Shown in pieces: positions 44,160-51,729 of a stretch of DNA of 64,000 bases. Origin of the DNA: Streptomyces sp. NBC_00162 (lineage in GTDB: Bacteria; Actinomycetota; Actinomycetes; Streptomycetales; Streptomycetaceae); the NCBI RefSeq assembly GCF_024611995.1, contig NZ_CP102509.1:2604001-2668000 (forward strand), given 5' to 3'. The translations under genes were made by a program, and so were the position numbers. Under the pieces are notes generated by a model. It searched no databases, was not told the origin of the DNA, and was given only the letters and a program-made list of their open reading frames with translations. Position 1 is the stretch's first letter. The number at the start of each line of letters is the position of its first letter.

Positions 44160-45108
44160 TGTGTTGTCCGGGCAGGTTGGTGACGCGGCTGGCGGGTGTT
44201 TGGCCTTGGATGCCGGTGTGGGGTCGGTGGTAGTTGTACCAGTCGATCCAGTCGGTGAACGCTTCCTGGCGCTGGTGATCTGAGGTGTAGGGCCGCTGGT
44301 AGGCCCATTCCTCGAGCAGGGTGCGGTGGAAGCGTTCGACCTTGCCGTTGGTCTGCGGCCGCCAGGGCCTGGTCCAGCGGGGGCTGATGCCCAGATCACT
44401 GCAGGTCTGACGCCAGGTGTTCTTGCTGTAGGCCCAGGCGTTGTCGGTCAGGACGCGTTCGACGGTGATGCCCAGGGACGCGAACCAGGCGGTGGCCCGG
44501 GCCAGGAAGGCGGCGCAGGTGGGGGCGGTCTCGTCGGGGAGGTCTTCGGTGTAGGCGAGGCGGGTGTGGTCGTCGAGGGCGGTGTGAAGGTAGGCCCAGC
44601 CCGCGCCGGTCTTGTTGCGGCGGCCCTCGGCGCGGCCGAGGGCCTGGTGGCCGCCGCCGTCGGGGATCCGGCCGAGTTTCTTGACGTCGATGTGGACGAG
44701 TTCGCCGGGCCGCTGCCGTTCGTAGCGGCGGACGGGCTCGCCGGTGGCGCGGTCCAGGGTGGCCAGTGGCGGCAGGCCGTGGCGCATCAGGATGCGGTGG
44801 GCGGTGGAGGGCGCGATCCCGCAGCGGGCGGCCAGCCGCAGGGGGCCGATGCGGTGTTCGCGCCGCAGTCGCAGGACGTGTTCCTCGACCGTGGCCGGTG
44901 TCCGGGCGGGCTGGTGGTGGGGGCGACTGGTCCGGTCACTCATTCCGGCGACGCCCAGCGTGCGGTAGCGGCCGGCCCAGCGGGCCGCGGTGGTGTGGCT
45001 GACCTGGAAACGTTCCGCTGCCCGCCGCACGGGCCAGCCGTCGTCCACGACACAACGCGCCAGGCGCAGTCGTCCGGTCTCGGTCAGCGGGGCATTACGG
45101 TGGACCAC
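44155..45108 (-). CDS. IS481-family transposase
   Basis: A 317-residue DDE transposase. The N-terminal helix-turn-helix part reads NAPLTETGRLRLARCVVDDGWPV...RFQVSHTTAARW, the rve catalytic core runs from LVHIDVKKLGRIPDGGGH to GKVERFHRTLLEEW, with the Asp in HIDVK, Asp in RVLTDNAWAY and Glu in GKVERF. GTG 45108 is preceded by GAGGAGG. The reading frame is intact. The stop codon TAG comes from the CTAG target site itself, as noted for some family members. Confidence 0.93.
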   Translation of the reverse strand: MVHRNAPLTETGRLRLARCVVDDGWPVRRAAERFQVSHTTAARWAGRYRTLGVAGMSDRTSRPHHQPARTPATVEEHVLRLRREHRIGPLRLAARCGIAPSTAHRILMRHGLPPLATLDRATGEPVRRYERQRPGELVHIDVKKLGRIPDGGGHQALGRAEGRRNKTGAGWAYLHTALDDHTRLAYTEDLPDETAPTCAAFLARATAWFASLGITVERVLTDNAWAYSKNTWRQTCSDLGISPRWTRPWRPQTNGKVERFHRTLLEEWAYQRPYTSDHQRQEAFTDWIDWYNYHRPHTGIQGQTPASRVTNLPGQHT

Positions 45109-45216
45109 GAGGGCCTCCTCGGATCGGTGCAGATGTCGCAATCCACACCGAACCCGGAGGCCCTCACCCATTTCAAGAACCCAGCACGCGTGTCACCAAC
45201 GTCCCGGGACAACACA
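44160..45216 (-). mobile_element. IS481-family insertion sequence, 1057 bp, apparently intact
   Basis: Bounded by imperfect terminal inverted repeats that begin TGTGTTGTCC at 44160 and end GGACAACACA at 45216. The repeats continue inward through GTTGGTGAC with a few mismatches. The ends are TG...CA, and a 6-bp CCTAGG duplication flanks both sides. It carries a single intact transposase, so a recent and possibly active insertion is likely. It sits next to an older MITE in the same spot. Confidence 0.9.
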
Positions 45217-45222
45217 CCTAGG
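45217..45222. repeat. 6-bp target-site duplication CCTAGG, right copy
   Basis: Matches 44154-44159. Its CTAG (45218-45221) also serves as the left target duplication of the adjacent MITE. Confidence 0.85.
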
Positions 45223-45383
45223 CCCTGTCCGGGCGATCTTCGCGGGCCCGCGCGGCCTGGCACGGCACCTCGCCGCGTTGTCACATCGCGCAAGTACGGC
45301 CAAGTACAAGCTGCGATGCTCCGCCTTGCGATGCACCGCACCAGACCACGCGGGCTGACCCACGAAGATCGCCCGGACAGGAC
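45222..45383. mobile_element. 162-bp MITE with ~29-bp terminal inverted repeats
   Basis: The left end GCCCTGTCCGGGCGATCTTC (from 45222) and the right end, read in reverse from 45383 as GTCCTGTCCGGGCGATCTTC, match over about 29 bp with three mismatches. CTAG flanks both sides (45218-45221, 45384-45387), a 4-bp duplication of the type made by IS5-group elements. There is no coding capacity, so it is a non-autonomous element that would need a transposase from elsewhere. The end of the flanking membrane-protein gene lies at the right CTAG. Confidence 0.85.
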
Positions 45384-46157
45384 CTAGCGCCCGAGGGCGA
45401 GGCGGACCGTGATGCCGTGACGGACGCGCAGCCGGCGCAGCTCCCACAGGGAGAGCGCGGTCACCGAGAGCGGCGGCGCCAGCAGGAACAGCACGCGTAC
45501 GGCGAGCGGGGCGTTGACGGGCGCGTCGTCGAAGAGCTGCACGACGAAGAGCGACCAGACCAGCAAGGGCGAGAGCAGCGGCGGCAGCACCTCGTGGACG
45601 TCGGCGGTCCGGAAGGCGTGGTGGACGCAGAGCACCGCCGAGGCGAGCGCGAAGGGGATGAGGAAGAGTCCCGCGATCGCTCCCAGGCCGAACGCGAACG
45701 TGCCCGCGTACGGCAGCCCGTAGGACATCCCCAGGACGGTGGCCAGGAGCGCCCCGATGGCGGTGGCCGGTCCGCGCAGCCGGGCGCGGTAGAAGGCGGG
45801 ACCGGGCGGCCGTGCCGACAGCACGAAGGCGGCGAGTCCGAGCGGTCCGAGCACGAGCAACAGCCCGGCGCTGATGAGCACTTCGGCGAACTTGTCCTCG
45901 ACGATGCCGCCCGCACCCTCACGCAGCGGGTAGGACAGCACCAGCCAGAATCCGGCCAGCAGGCCGATGGCCGTCCGGGCGATCTGCGCGCGCCGGATGC
46001 CCTCGTCCACGATCCGGTCCGGGCGTGCGGGCCGGTGTATGCGGGACGCGAGGTCGAACGGCGCCCGGACCACCCGGACCCAGCCTGGTCTGCGGACCGG
46101 CGCCGGACCCTGCGGGTGCGCGGGCCGGTATGCGGGCGCGGGTCGGTGTGAACTCAC
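45384..46157 (-). CDS. Hypothetical multi-spanning membrane protein
   Basis: A 257-residue protein. A basic Pro/Arg-rich N-terminus (about 60 residues) is followed by roughly six hydrophobic helices, for example IGLLAGFWLVLSYPL, VLISAGLLLVLGPLGLAAFVL and AGTFAFGLGAIAGLFLIPFALASAV. It ends in a basic cytoplasmic tail (LRRLRVRHGITVRLALGR). GTG 46157. The TAG stop is provided by the CTAG at 45384-45387, which also bounds the MITE. No recognised family. Confidence 0.65.
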   Translation of the reverse strand: MSSHRPAPAYRPAHPQGPAPVRRPGWVRVVRAPFDLASRIHRPARPDRIVDEGIRRAQIARTAIGLLAGFWLVLSYPLREGAGGIVEDKFAEVLISAGLLLVLGPLGLAAFVLSARPPGPAFYRARLRGPATAIGALLATVLGMSYGLPYAGTFAFGLGAIAGLFLIPFALASAVLCVHHAFRTADVHEVLPPLLSPLLVWSLFVVQLFDDAPVNAPLAVRVLFLLAPPLSVTALSLWELRRLRVRHGITVRLALGR

Positions 46158-46218
46158 GGCGTCGTCCCCCCATGACGAAGATGATCACCGCATCATAGGT
46201 CGAGCGGCCCTCCCGCAC

Positions 46219-46677
46219 TCAGGCAATGGGCTTGCGCGGTGTTGCCTCGGACAGGTGCAGCAGCGCCTTGGCGGCCAGGCGGTAGCCGAAGGCTCCGAGA
46301 CCGACCACCACACCGCTGGCCAGCGGGGCGATCACCGACTCGTGCCGAAACTGTTCGCGGGCCCAGACGTTGCTGAGGTGCACCTCGACCCAGGGCGGTG
46401 AATAGCTTGCCAGCGCGTCGCGCAGGCTCCATCCGGCGATCATGAGAGCGCCGGGATTGACGATCGCGCCGACAGTGGTGTCGGTGTGCTCGTGAATGGC
46501 GCGGACGAGGTCTCCTTCCGAGTCGTGCTGAATGGAGATGACTTCCCACCCCTTGACGCTCACTTCCTCGGCGACCGCCTTCTCGATGTCGGCCAGCGTG
46601 TCGGTGCCGTATATCTCCGGCTCGCGTCGCCCCAGAATTCCCAGATTGGGACCGTTCAAGAGAAGCACGACACTCAA
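46219..46677 (-). CDS. Type II 3-dehydroquinate dehydratase (RifJ-type, aminodehydroquinate)
   Basis: A 152-residue type II dehydroquinase. Motifs LLLNGPNLGILGRREPEIYG at the start, NPGALMIAGWSLRDAL near residue 75 and VEVHLSNVWAREQFRHES near 98 carry the catalytic residues. With the AHBA genes at 55.9-63.2 kb it most likely dehydrates 5-amino-5-deoxy-3-dehydroquinate to the dehydroshikimate analogue, as RifJ does; rifJ is also detached from the main AHBA block. TTG 46677 has GAGG upstream; GTG 46668 is an alternative. A weak copy of the cluster motif precedes it. Confidence 0.88.
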   Translation of the reverse strand: MSVVLLLNGPNLGILGRREPEIYGTDTLADIEKAVAEEVSVKGWEVISIQHDSEGDLVRAIHEHTDTTVGAIVNPGALMIAGWSLRDALASYSPPWVEVHLSNVWAREQFRHESVIAPLASGVVVGLGAFGYRLAAKALLHLSEATPRKPIA

Positions 46678-47099
46678 GGGGACACCTCGTCATTCACTGC
46701 ACCGGCGAGCTCTGGACCATCTCCATGCTGTCGATGCCGTCCGCGGTGCGCCATCATCAGAATTGATAGTTCGAGCGGCGCCCTCCCGCCCGCTCCGTGC
46801 CCGCCTCGGTCGAGGAACTGCCGGGTGTCCGCTCGAAACCGGCTCGGGTCGCGCTGGACGGCATCTTGCGCGCTTCCTTCGCCCCGTACGACGGAGATCC
46901 GGCAGCGCACCGGCGCGGACCGGTCCGCCGGGGTCTGCCGGACCTCCGCGAACCGCCTGGAGCCGCCCTCCAGTCGGCCAAACCCGATCACATCTCGAGG
47001 GGTTCCTGAGTCTCCGCCACCTAGTCTCTGCCGGGAACTCAGCCGGTACCCCCACAGGAACGACGCGGCGTGAATGATGGTCCCCTGACAGGAGATGTG
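46678..47099. other. 422-bp divergent promoter region, aroQ-type gene and LuxR regulator
   Basis: No gene is supported; two + strand frames (46486-47077) are shadows. Composition is lower in GC than the surroundings. It should hold both divergent promoters. A degenerate copy of the cluster motif lies at 46752-46769. Confidence 0.6.
46752..46769 (-). promoter_or_regulatory. Degenerate copy of the cluster regulatory motif (site 5)
   Basis: On the - strand it reads CTATCAATTCTGATGATG, 12 of 18 matching CTATCAGATCGAGGGATG. A -10-like hexamer CAGCAT begins 21 bp downstream, the same spacing as at the strong sites. It would control the rifJ-type gene. Weak evidence by itself. Confidence 0.4.
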
Positions 47100-48416
47100 A
47101 TGCTCGATTCTCTGTTCCGCTTGGAGCTGCCGCCCGCCTTTTCCGCCATGCGGGCCTGCGGCAGCGGCTCTTGCGAGACCGTCAGACTCTCTGCGCTCTC
47201 TTTTACCGCCTGGTCGGGTGGCGAACTCGTGGAGGCAATACGCCTGGCCGAAACAGCCAGTCAGCAGCACCCTGAATGCGCCGGCCATTGTGTGGGGCCG
47301 GCGACGGTCTGGCATTCCGCCCTGCTGGTCAGAATCCGCGAGCTCGTATCCGCGGCGCGTTCGCTCGCCCGCGTGGAGGAACTGACGGTCGGCGTCAAGG
47401 ACACCGACGGACTGGTGGCGGCTTCGCTGATCTGTGCCGGAGATCTCGCGCTCGCCCAGGGGGACGTCAACACCGCTGTCGCTTCAGTGGGCAGGGGCGT
47501 TCACAAGGCGCAGCAGGCCGGCCTCCACTGCCTGCTTCCCGACGCGCACACGGTGATGGCGCTCAGCGCTCTCCGGCAGGGCAACATGAGCGTGAGCCTG
47601 GAGTTCGTGGATCAGTTGCGGGACGACGCCCTTCTCGGCCGGACGACCGACAGGCCCGGTCAGTACGCGTGGGCCGCGGCTCAGCTCCTGGAGGTACAGG
47701 GCGGCGCGAAGAACGCCGCGCATTTCATCGTGGGCATCATCACGGATGACCAGCTCATCCTGGAGCTCCTGACCTCGCAGCCGGCCGCTGCCGCCTGGCT
47801 CGTCCGGGCCACGAGGGAGCTGGGCGACGAATCCCTCGCCAAGCGGGTGGCGTCCGAAGCCTCCGGCCTCGCCGCGCGCAACTTCGGGCTCCGTTCGATG
47901 GAAGCGGCGGCGATGCACGCCGGCGGGCTGCTCGAGGACCATCCTGAAAGACTCATCGCCGCGGGTGAAGCGCACCTGGATCCGTGGGCCGGTGCGTCCG
48001 CCTACGAGGACGCCGGGAATCTCCTCTCCGCACTGAGCCAGGAACGCGATCGGGCCGTCGAAACCCTCGAACGGGCGGTGGACGGGTACGCGAACTCCGG
48101 GGCTCCGCGCGATGCCCGCAGGGTCGTCAGCAAGCTCCGCTCACTCGGGGTGCGGCGTGGCCGCTATCCGCGGTACGTCGGACAGGACGGCGTGAACACC
48201 GGCTCCCTCACCGAGACCGAAGCCGCCGTGGCCGAACTGGTGAGCCATGGGTTCACCAACTCGCAGGTCGGCGAGCATCTCTTCATCTCCGGTCACACGG
48301 TGGCGTTCCACCTGAAGAAGATCTTCCGCAAGCTGAACGTGGCTTCTCGTGTGGAACTGACGCGAGCGTGGAGCCGCATCTCGGATGCGGCCGCCGAGCC
48401 CGCGTCCGCGGGCTGA
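47100..48416 (+). CDS. LuxR-family transcriptional regulator, probable cluster activator
   Basis: A 438-residue regulator. The C-terminal LuxR helix-turn-helix is SLTETEAAVAELVSHGFTNSQVGEHLFISGHTVAFHLKKIFRKLNV (in two stretches, about residues 362-415). The N-terminal ~340 residues are helical and TPR-like, resembling the C-terminal half of LAL regulators but lacking their AAA-type ATPase. ATG 47100 is chosen because AGGAG lies five bases upstream; GTG 47070 is weaker. It is the only regulator seen in the ansamycin region, so it is the likely activator of the repeated motif (inference). Confidence 0.85.
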   Translation: MLDSLFRLELPPAFSAMRACGSGSCETVRLSALSFTAWSGGELVEAIRLAETASQQHPECAGHCVGPATVWHSALLVRIRELVSAARSLARVEELTVGVKDTDGLVAASLICAGDLALAQGDVNTAVASVGRGVHKAQQAGLHCLLPDAHTVMALSALRQGNMSVSLEFVDQLRDDALLGRTTDRPGQYAWAAAQLLEVQGGAKNAAHFIVGIITDDQLILELLTSQPAAAAWLVRATRELGDESLAKRVASEASGLAARNFGLRSMEAAAMHAGGLLEDHPERLIAAGEAHLDPWAGASAYEDAGNLLSALSQERDRAVETLERAVDGYANSGAPRDARRVVSKLRSLGVRRGRYPRYVGQDGVNTGSLTETEAAVAELVSHGFTNSQVGEHLFISGHTVAFHLKKIFRKLNVASRVELTRAWSRISDAAAEPASAG

Positions 48417-48454
48417 CGTCCGGCGGCCGGCTTCGCCGTGGCGCGGTTCCCCGA

Positions 48455-49318
48455 TCATGCTGTCCCGGCCTCCATCGGCAGGATCCGGCGCAGCTTTCCC
48501 GGTGAACCGCCCGGACGCTTGCGCCACTCGCGGGGATATCCCACGGACACCTCTTCGAAGCGGACCCCCTCGTGGTAGGTGGTCCGCGGAATGTGGAGGT
48601 GGCCGTAGACCATGGCGGCCACGCGGAACCTGCGGTGCCAGTCGGCGGTCAGCCGGGTCCCGCACCACATGGCGAACTCCGGGTACCACAGGACGTCCGT
48701 CGGGTGCCGGTCGAGCGGGTAGTGGTTGACGAGGACGGTGGGCAGGTCGTCGGGGATCTCGGCGAGCCTGCGCTCGGTCTCGGCGACCCTGGCCCGGCAC
48801 CAGGCCTCGCGGCTCGGGTAGGGGTCGGGGTGCAGCACGTACTCGTCCTGGCAGACGACTCCGGTCTCGTGCGCGTAGGCCAGCCCCTGCTCCTTGGTGG
48901 TGCAGCCCTCCGGCAAGAAGGAGTAGTCGTACAGCAGGAACAGCGGCGCCACGGCCACGGGGCCGCCCGGACCCTCCCAGATCGGGTAGGGGTCCTCGGG
49001 CGTCGTCACGCCCAGTTCGCGGCACACCTCGACCAGGTGGTCGTAGCGGGCGACACCGCGCAGGGTGACGGTGTCGCTCGGGTGGGTCCACAGCTCGTGG
49101 TTGCCGGGGACCCAGACGACCTTGCGGAAGCGGCTCGCGAAGGTCTTCAGGCACCAGCGGATGTCGTCCACGTTCTCCGCCACGTCCCCGGCCACCAGCA
49201 GCCAGTCGTCGTCCGAGTCGGGCGTCATCCGCTCGACCAGGGCGCGGTTCTCGGCGTAGTTGAGGTGGAGGTCGCTGATGGCCAGCAGCTGTCCGGCGCC
49301 GCCGGTGGTCCTGGCCAT
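48455..49318 (-). CDS. Calcineurin-type metallophosphoesterase
   Basis: A 287-residue metallophosphatase. The metal motifs are LLAISDLHLNYAENR near residue 12, LVAGDVAENVDD near 42, WVPGNHELW near 70, VNHYPLDRHPTD and VYGHLHIPRTT near 240. ATG 49318 has GGGAG six bases upstream; GTG one codon earlier is possible. Such phosphatases often lie beside PPTase genes in Streptomyces, but none is adjacent here. Whether it belongs to the ansamycin cluster is unclear. Confidence 0.83.
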   Translation of the reverse strand: MARTTGGAGQLLAISDLHLNYAENRALVERMTPDSDDDWLLVAGDVAENVDDIRWCLKTFASRFRKVVWVPGNHELWTHPSDTVTLRGVARYDHLVEVCRELGVTTPEDPYPIWEGPGGPVAVAPLFLLYDYSFLPEGCTTKEQGLAYAHETGVVCQDEYVLHPDPYPSREAWCRARVAETERRLAEIPDDLPTVLVNHYPLDRHPTDVLWYPEFAMWCGTRLTADWHRRFRVAAMVYGHLHIPRTTYHEGVRFEEVSVGYPREWRKRPGGSPGKLRRILPMEAGTA

Positions 49319-49446
49319 CACTCGCTCCCTTCAGCGCTCACGAGCCGTGGCGAACTGCAAGTCATACAACTCTCCTCCTGGCACTCTTCGCGTGCCGGCT
49401 GAACCCTCGCCCGAGGGCGACGACAAGTCCTCATGTCCTCAAGTCC

Positions 49447-50778
49447 TCAGACCGAGGCGGGTGGTGAGGGCGTCAGGTCGCGCGGTTTGCCGCCGCCCAT
49501 GCCCATCTCCGTCTCGGCATTCTCCTCGATCCGGTCCATGGCCGCGCGGAGAATGGGCGGCGCCATGAGGGAGGTCACGATCGCCACGAGGATGATGATG
49601 GTGTACGTCTCGGGGCCGAGAATGCCGAGCCGCAGCCCCACCATCGCCACGATCACCTCGATCACCCCGCGGGAGTTCATGCCGGCTCCGAGGGCGAGGG
49701 CCTCCCACCGGCCCAGCCCGCTCAGCTTCGCGCCGATGTAGGCACCCGCGAACTTGCCGAGGACGGCCACGGCGAGCACCGCGCACGCCGCCGCCAGAAC
49801 GGCGGGCCTGGCCAGCGCGGTCAGGTCCATCCGTATCCCGGCCGTGGCGAAGTAGACCGGGGCCAGGAAGGCCAGCACCGTGGTGCGCAGCGGGGCCAGC
49901 TTCTCCCGGTCCAGCTCGCCGCTGGTGGCGATCAGTACGCCGCACACGAAGGCGCCGAAGACGGCCTCCAGACCCATCGCGTGGGTCGCCGCCGAGCCCA
50001 GCAGGACGATCAGCGCCGCCACCGCGACGGTCGGGCCCGCCTCCGGGGACCGGTTGGCCGCCCTCAGCGCGATCCTCACCGCGGGGCGGCCCACCAGCAC
50101 CGCGAACAGCACGACGCCCGTGGGGTACAGCAGGGCGGCGGCGATCTTCCCGGTGGTCAGCCCGACCGTTGCCATCGCCGAGACGATGGAGAGCAGGAAC
50201 CAGCCGATGACGTCGTCGATCACACCGGAGGCGAGGGTCAGTTGTCCGACCTCGCGGTGGAGGAGGTTCATGTCTATCAGCGTCTTGGCGATCACCGGGA
50301 TGGCGCTGACACACAGGGCCACTCCGAGGAACAGGGCGAACACCGTCGGGTCGGTGCCGCCCGGCAGGAGCGAGGACGGCAGCAGGAAGCCCACGGCGAC
50401 GCCGAGCCCCAGGGGCAGGAGCAGACCGGCGAGACTCACCCGGACCGCGGTGGCCCCGCGCCGTTTGACGAGATCGAACTTCAGCTCCATGCCCGTGACA
50501 CCGACCAGCAACAGCACGCCCAACTGCCCCACCGCATCGAGGAGATGCATCTGGCCGGGCTGCTTCGGCAGCAGCCAGTCGGCGAAATCGGGCAGCACGT
50601 GGCTGAGCACCGAGGGACCGAGTATCACTCCCGCGAACAGCTCGCCGACGATCGCGGGCATCTTGAACCAGGCGGCCAGCTGGCCCAGGGAAAGAGCCAG
50701 GAGAAGGAGGAGCGCCAGCTGGAGAAGAAGCACCAGCAACGAGTGGTGGGCGATGGTCGGTACGGGTACGGAGCTCAT
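49447..50778 (-). CDS. Cation:proton antiporter (CPA2 family)
   Basis: A 443-residue membrane protein with about twelve or thirteen helices. Typical segments are WFKMPAIVGELFAGVILGPSVL near residue 40 and a discontinuous central region with LTLASGVIDDVIGWFLLSIVSA. The charged C-terminus (RIEENAETEMGMGGG) is cytoplasmic. It starts 6 nt after the thioesterase gene, so it shares that promoter, and it resembles antiporters found in polyketide clusters. Likely role: proton-driven export or pH/ion balance during production (inference). Confidence 0.83.
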   Translation of the reverse strand: MSSVPVPTIAHHSLLVLLLQLALLLLLALSLGQLAAWFKMPAIVGELFAGVILGPSVLSHVLPDFADWLLPKQPGQMHLLDAVGQLGVLLLVGVTGMELKFDLVKRRGATAVRVSLAGLLLPLGLGVAVGFLLPSSLLPGGTDPTVFALFLGVALCVSAIPVIAKTLIDMNLLHREVGQLTLASGVIDDVIGWFLLSIVSAMATVGLTTGKIAAALLYPTGVVLFAVLVGRPAVRIALRAANRSPEAGPTVAVAALIVLLGSAATHAMGLEAVFGAFVCGVLIATSGELDREKLAPLRTTVLAFLAPVYFATAGIRMDLTALARPAVLAAACAVLAVAVLGKFAGAYIGAKLSGLGRWEALALGAGMNSRGVIEVIVAMVGLRLGILGPETYTIIILVAIVTSLMAPPILRAAMDRIEENAETEMGMGGGKPRDLTPSPPASV

Positions 50779-50784
50779 CTCACG

Positions 50785-51573
50785 TCACCTCAGATCGCTG
50801 CCTGCATACGCATCGACGCTCTTCCGGGCCAGACTCTCCGCCAGCAATCCGACCACGCGCTCGTTCTGATCGACGAGGTAGAAGTGGCCTCCCGGCAGTA
50901 CGTGGAGCTCCGTCGGCCCGGTGGTGTGCTCCTCCCAGGCTGCCGCTTCGTCGATCGAGACCCGCGGGTCATTGTCTCCGGTGAGCACCGTCACCGGGCA
51001 GTCCAGCTTCCGGCCGCGTTCGTACCGGTACGTCTCGACGGCACGGTAGTCACTGCGGATGGCCGGCATGATCATTTCCAGCAGCTCGGGGTCGGTCAGC
51101 ATGGCCGAGCTGGTGCCGCTCAGCTTCCGCAGCTCGGCCACCATCTGGTCGTCCGACTCCATGTGGACCCGCTCCTCGCGATGGCAGGAGGGGGCCCGCC
51201 GGCCGGAGGTGAAGAGCCGTACCGGCGAGGGGAGGCCGGCGTCCTGGATGCGCAGCGCGACCTCGTACGCGAGAACGGCGCCCATGCTGTGTCCGAACAA
51301 CGCCAGGGGCCGGTCGTCGAGCCGGCGCACCGCCGCGAATATCTGATCGGCCAGGTCGGGGATGCTGGCTATGTTCGGCTCGTGGCGCCGGTCCTGCCGC
51401 CCCGGGTACTGGATCGCCAGCACCTCCACCGCGGGCGCGAGCGCCCTGGACAGCGGAAAGTAGAAGCTCGCAGACCCGCCGGCGTGCGGCAGGCACACGA
51501 GGCGGACCCTGCTGTTCGGCGCCGGGTGGGATCGGCGTACCCACTTCTCGAATTGCTCCGCTGCTTGAGGCAC
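50785..51573 (-). CDS. Type II thioesterase (RifR-like)
   Basis: A 262-residue alpha/beta hydrolase. The oxyanion segment RLVCLPHAGGSASFYFPLS lies near residue 24, the nucleophile elbow LALFGHSMGAVLAYEVA near 91, and the histidine GGHFYLVDQ near 230. It removes stalled acyl groups from PKS carrier domains, an editing function. GTG 51573 with AAAGGA upstream. Its promoter region carries cluster motif site 1. Confidence 0.9.
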   Translation of the reverse strand: MPQAAEQFEKWVRRSHPAPNSRVRLVCLPHAGGSASFYFPLSRALAPAVEVLAIQYPGRQDRRHEPNIASIPDLADQIFAAVRRLDDRPLALFGHSMGAVLAYEVALRIQDAGLPSPVRLFTSGRRAPSCHREERVHMESDDQMVAELRKLSGTSSAMLTDPELLEMIMPAIRSDYRAVETYRYERGRKLDCPVTVLTGDNDPRVSIDEAAAWEEHTTGPTELHVLPGGHFYLVDQNERVVGLLAESLARKSVDAYAGSDLR

Positions 51574-51639
51574 GGCCAGAAATTCCTTTCGGGAAGGCGG
51601 GATCCGCGCCGGCCCCGATCATCGCAGTGTCTTTTCAGG

Positions 51640-51686
51640 AGCGTAGGACAAGCGCGACCGGCCGGACATCCCTCGATCTGATAGGT
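51640..51686 (-). promoter_or_regulatory. Cluster motif site 1 and -10-like hexamer upstream of the thioesterase
   Basis: On the - strand the element CTATCAGATCGAGGGATG (51667-51684, with ACC at its 5' side) is followed after exactly 21 bp by TACGCT (51640-51645). No good -35 box is present, as expected for an activator-dependent promoter. Confidence 0.7.
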
Positions 51687-51729
51687 CAACCACCTTGAAA
51701 ACCAAGGCGGATACCGGCGATGACCGCGC

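Noticed and set aside
45222..45383. Reading the 162-bp inverted-repeat element as a transcription terminator or structured RNA
   Set aside because: The ends are long terminal repeats flanked by a CTAG duplication, which fits a MITE better.
46486..47077. Two + strand frames over the start of the dehydroquinase gene and the promoter region
   Set aside because: Shadow of the - strand gene and no ribosome site; they cover the promoter motif.
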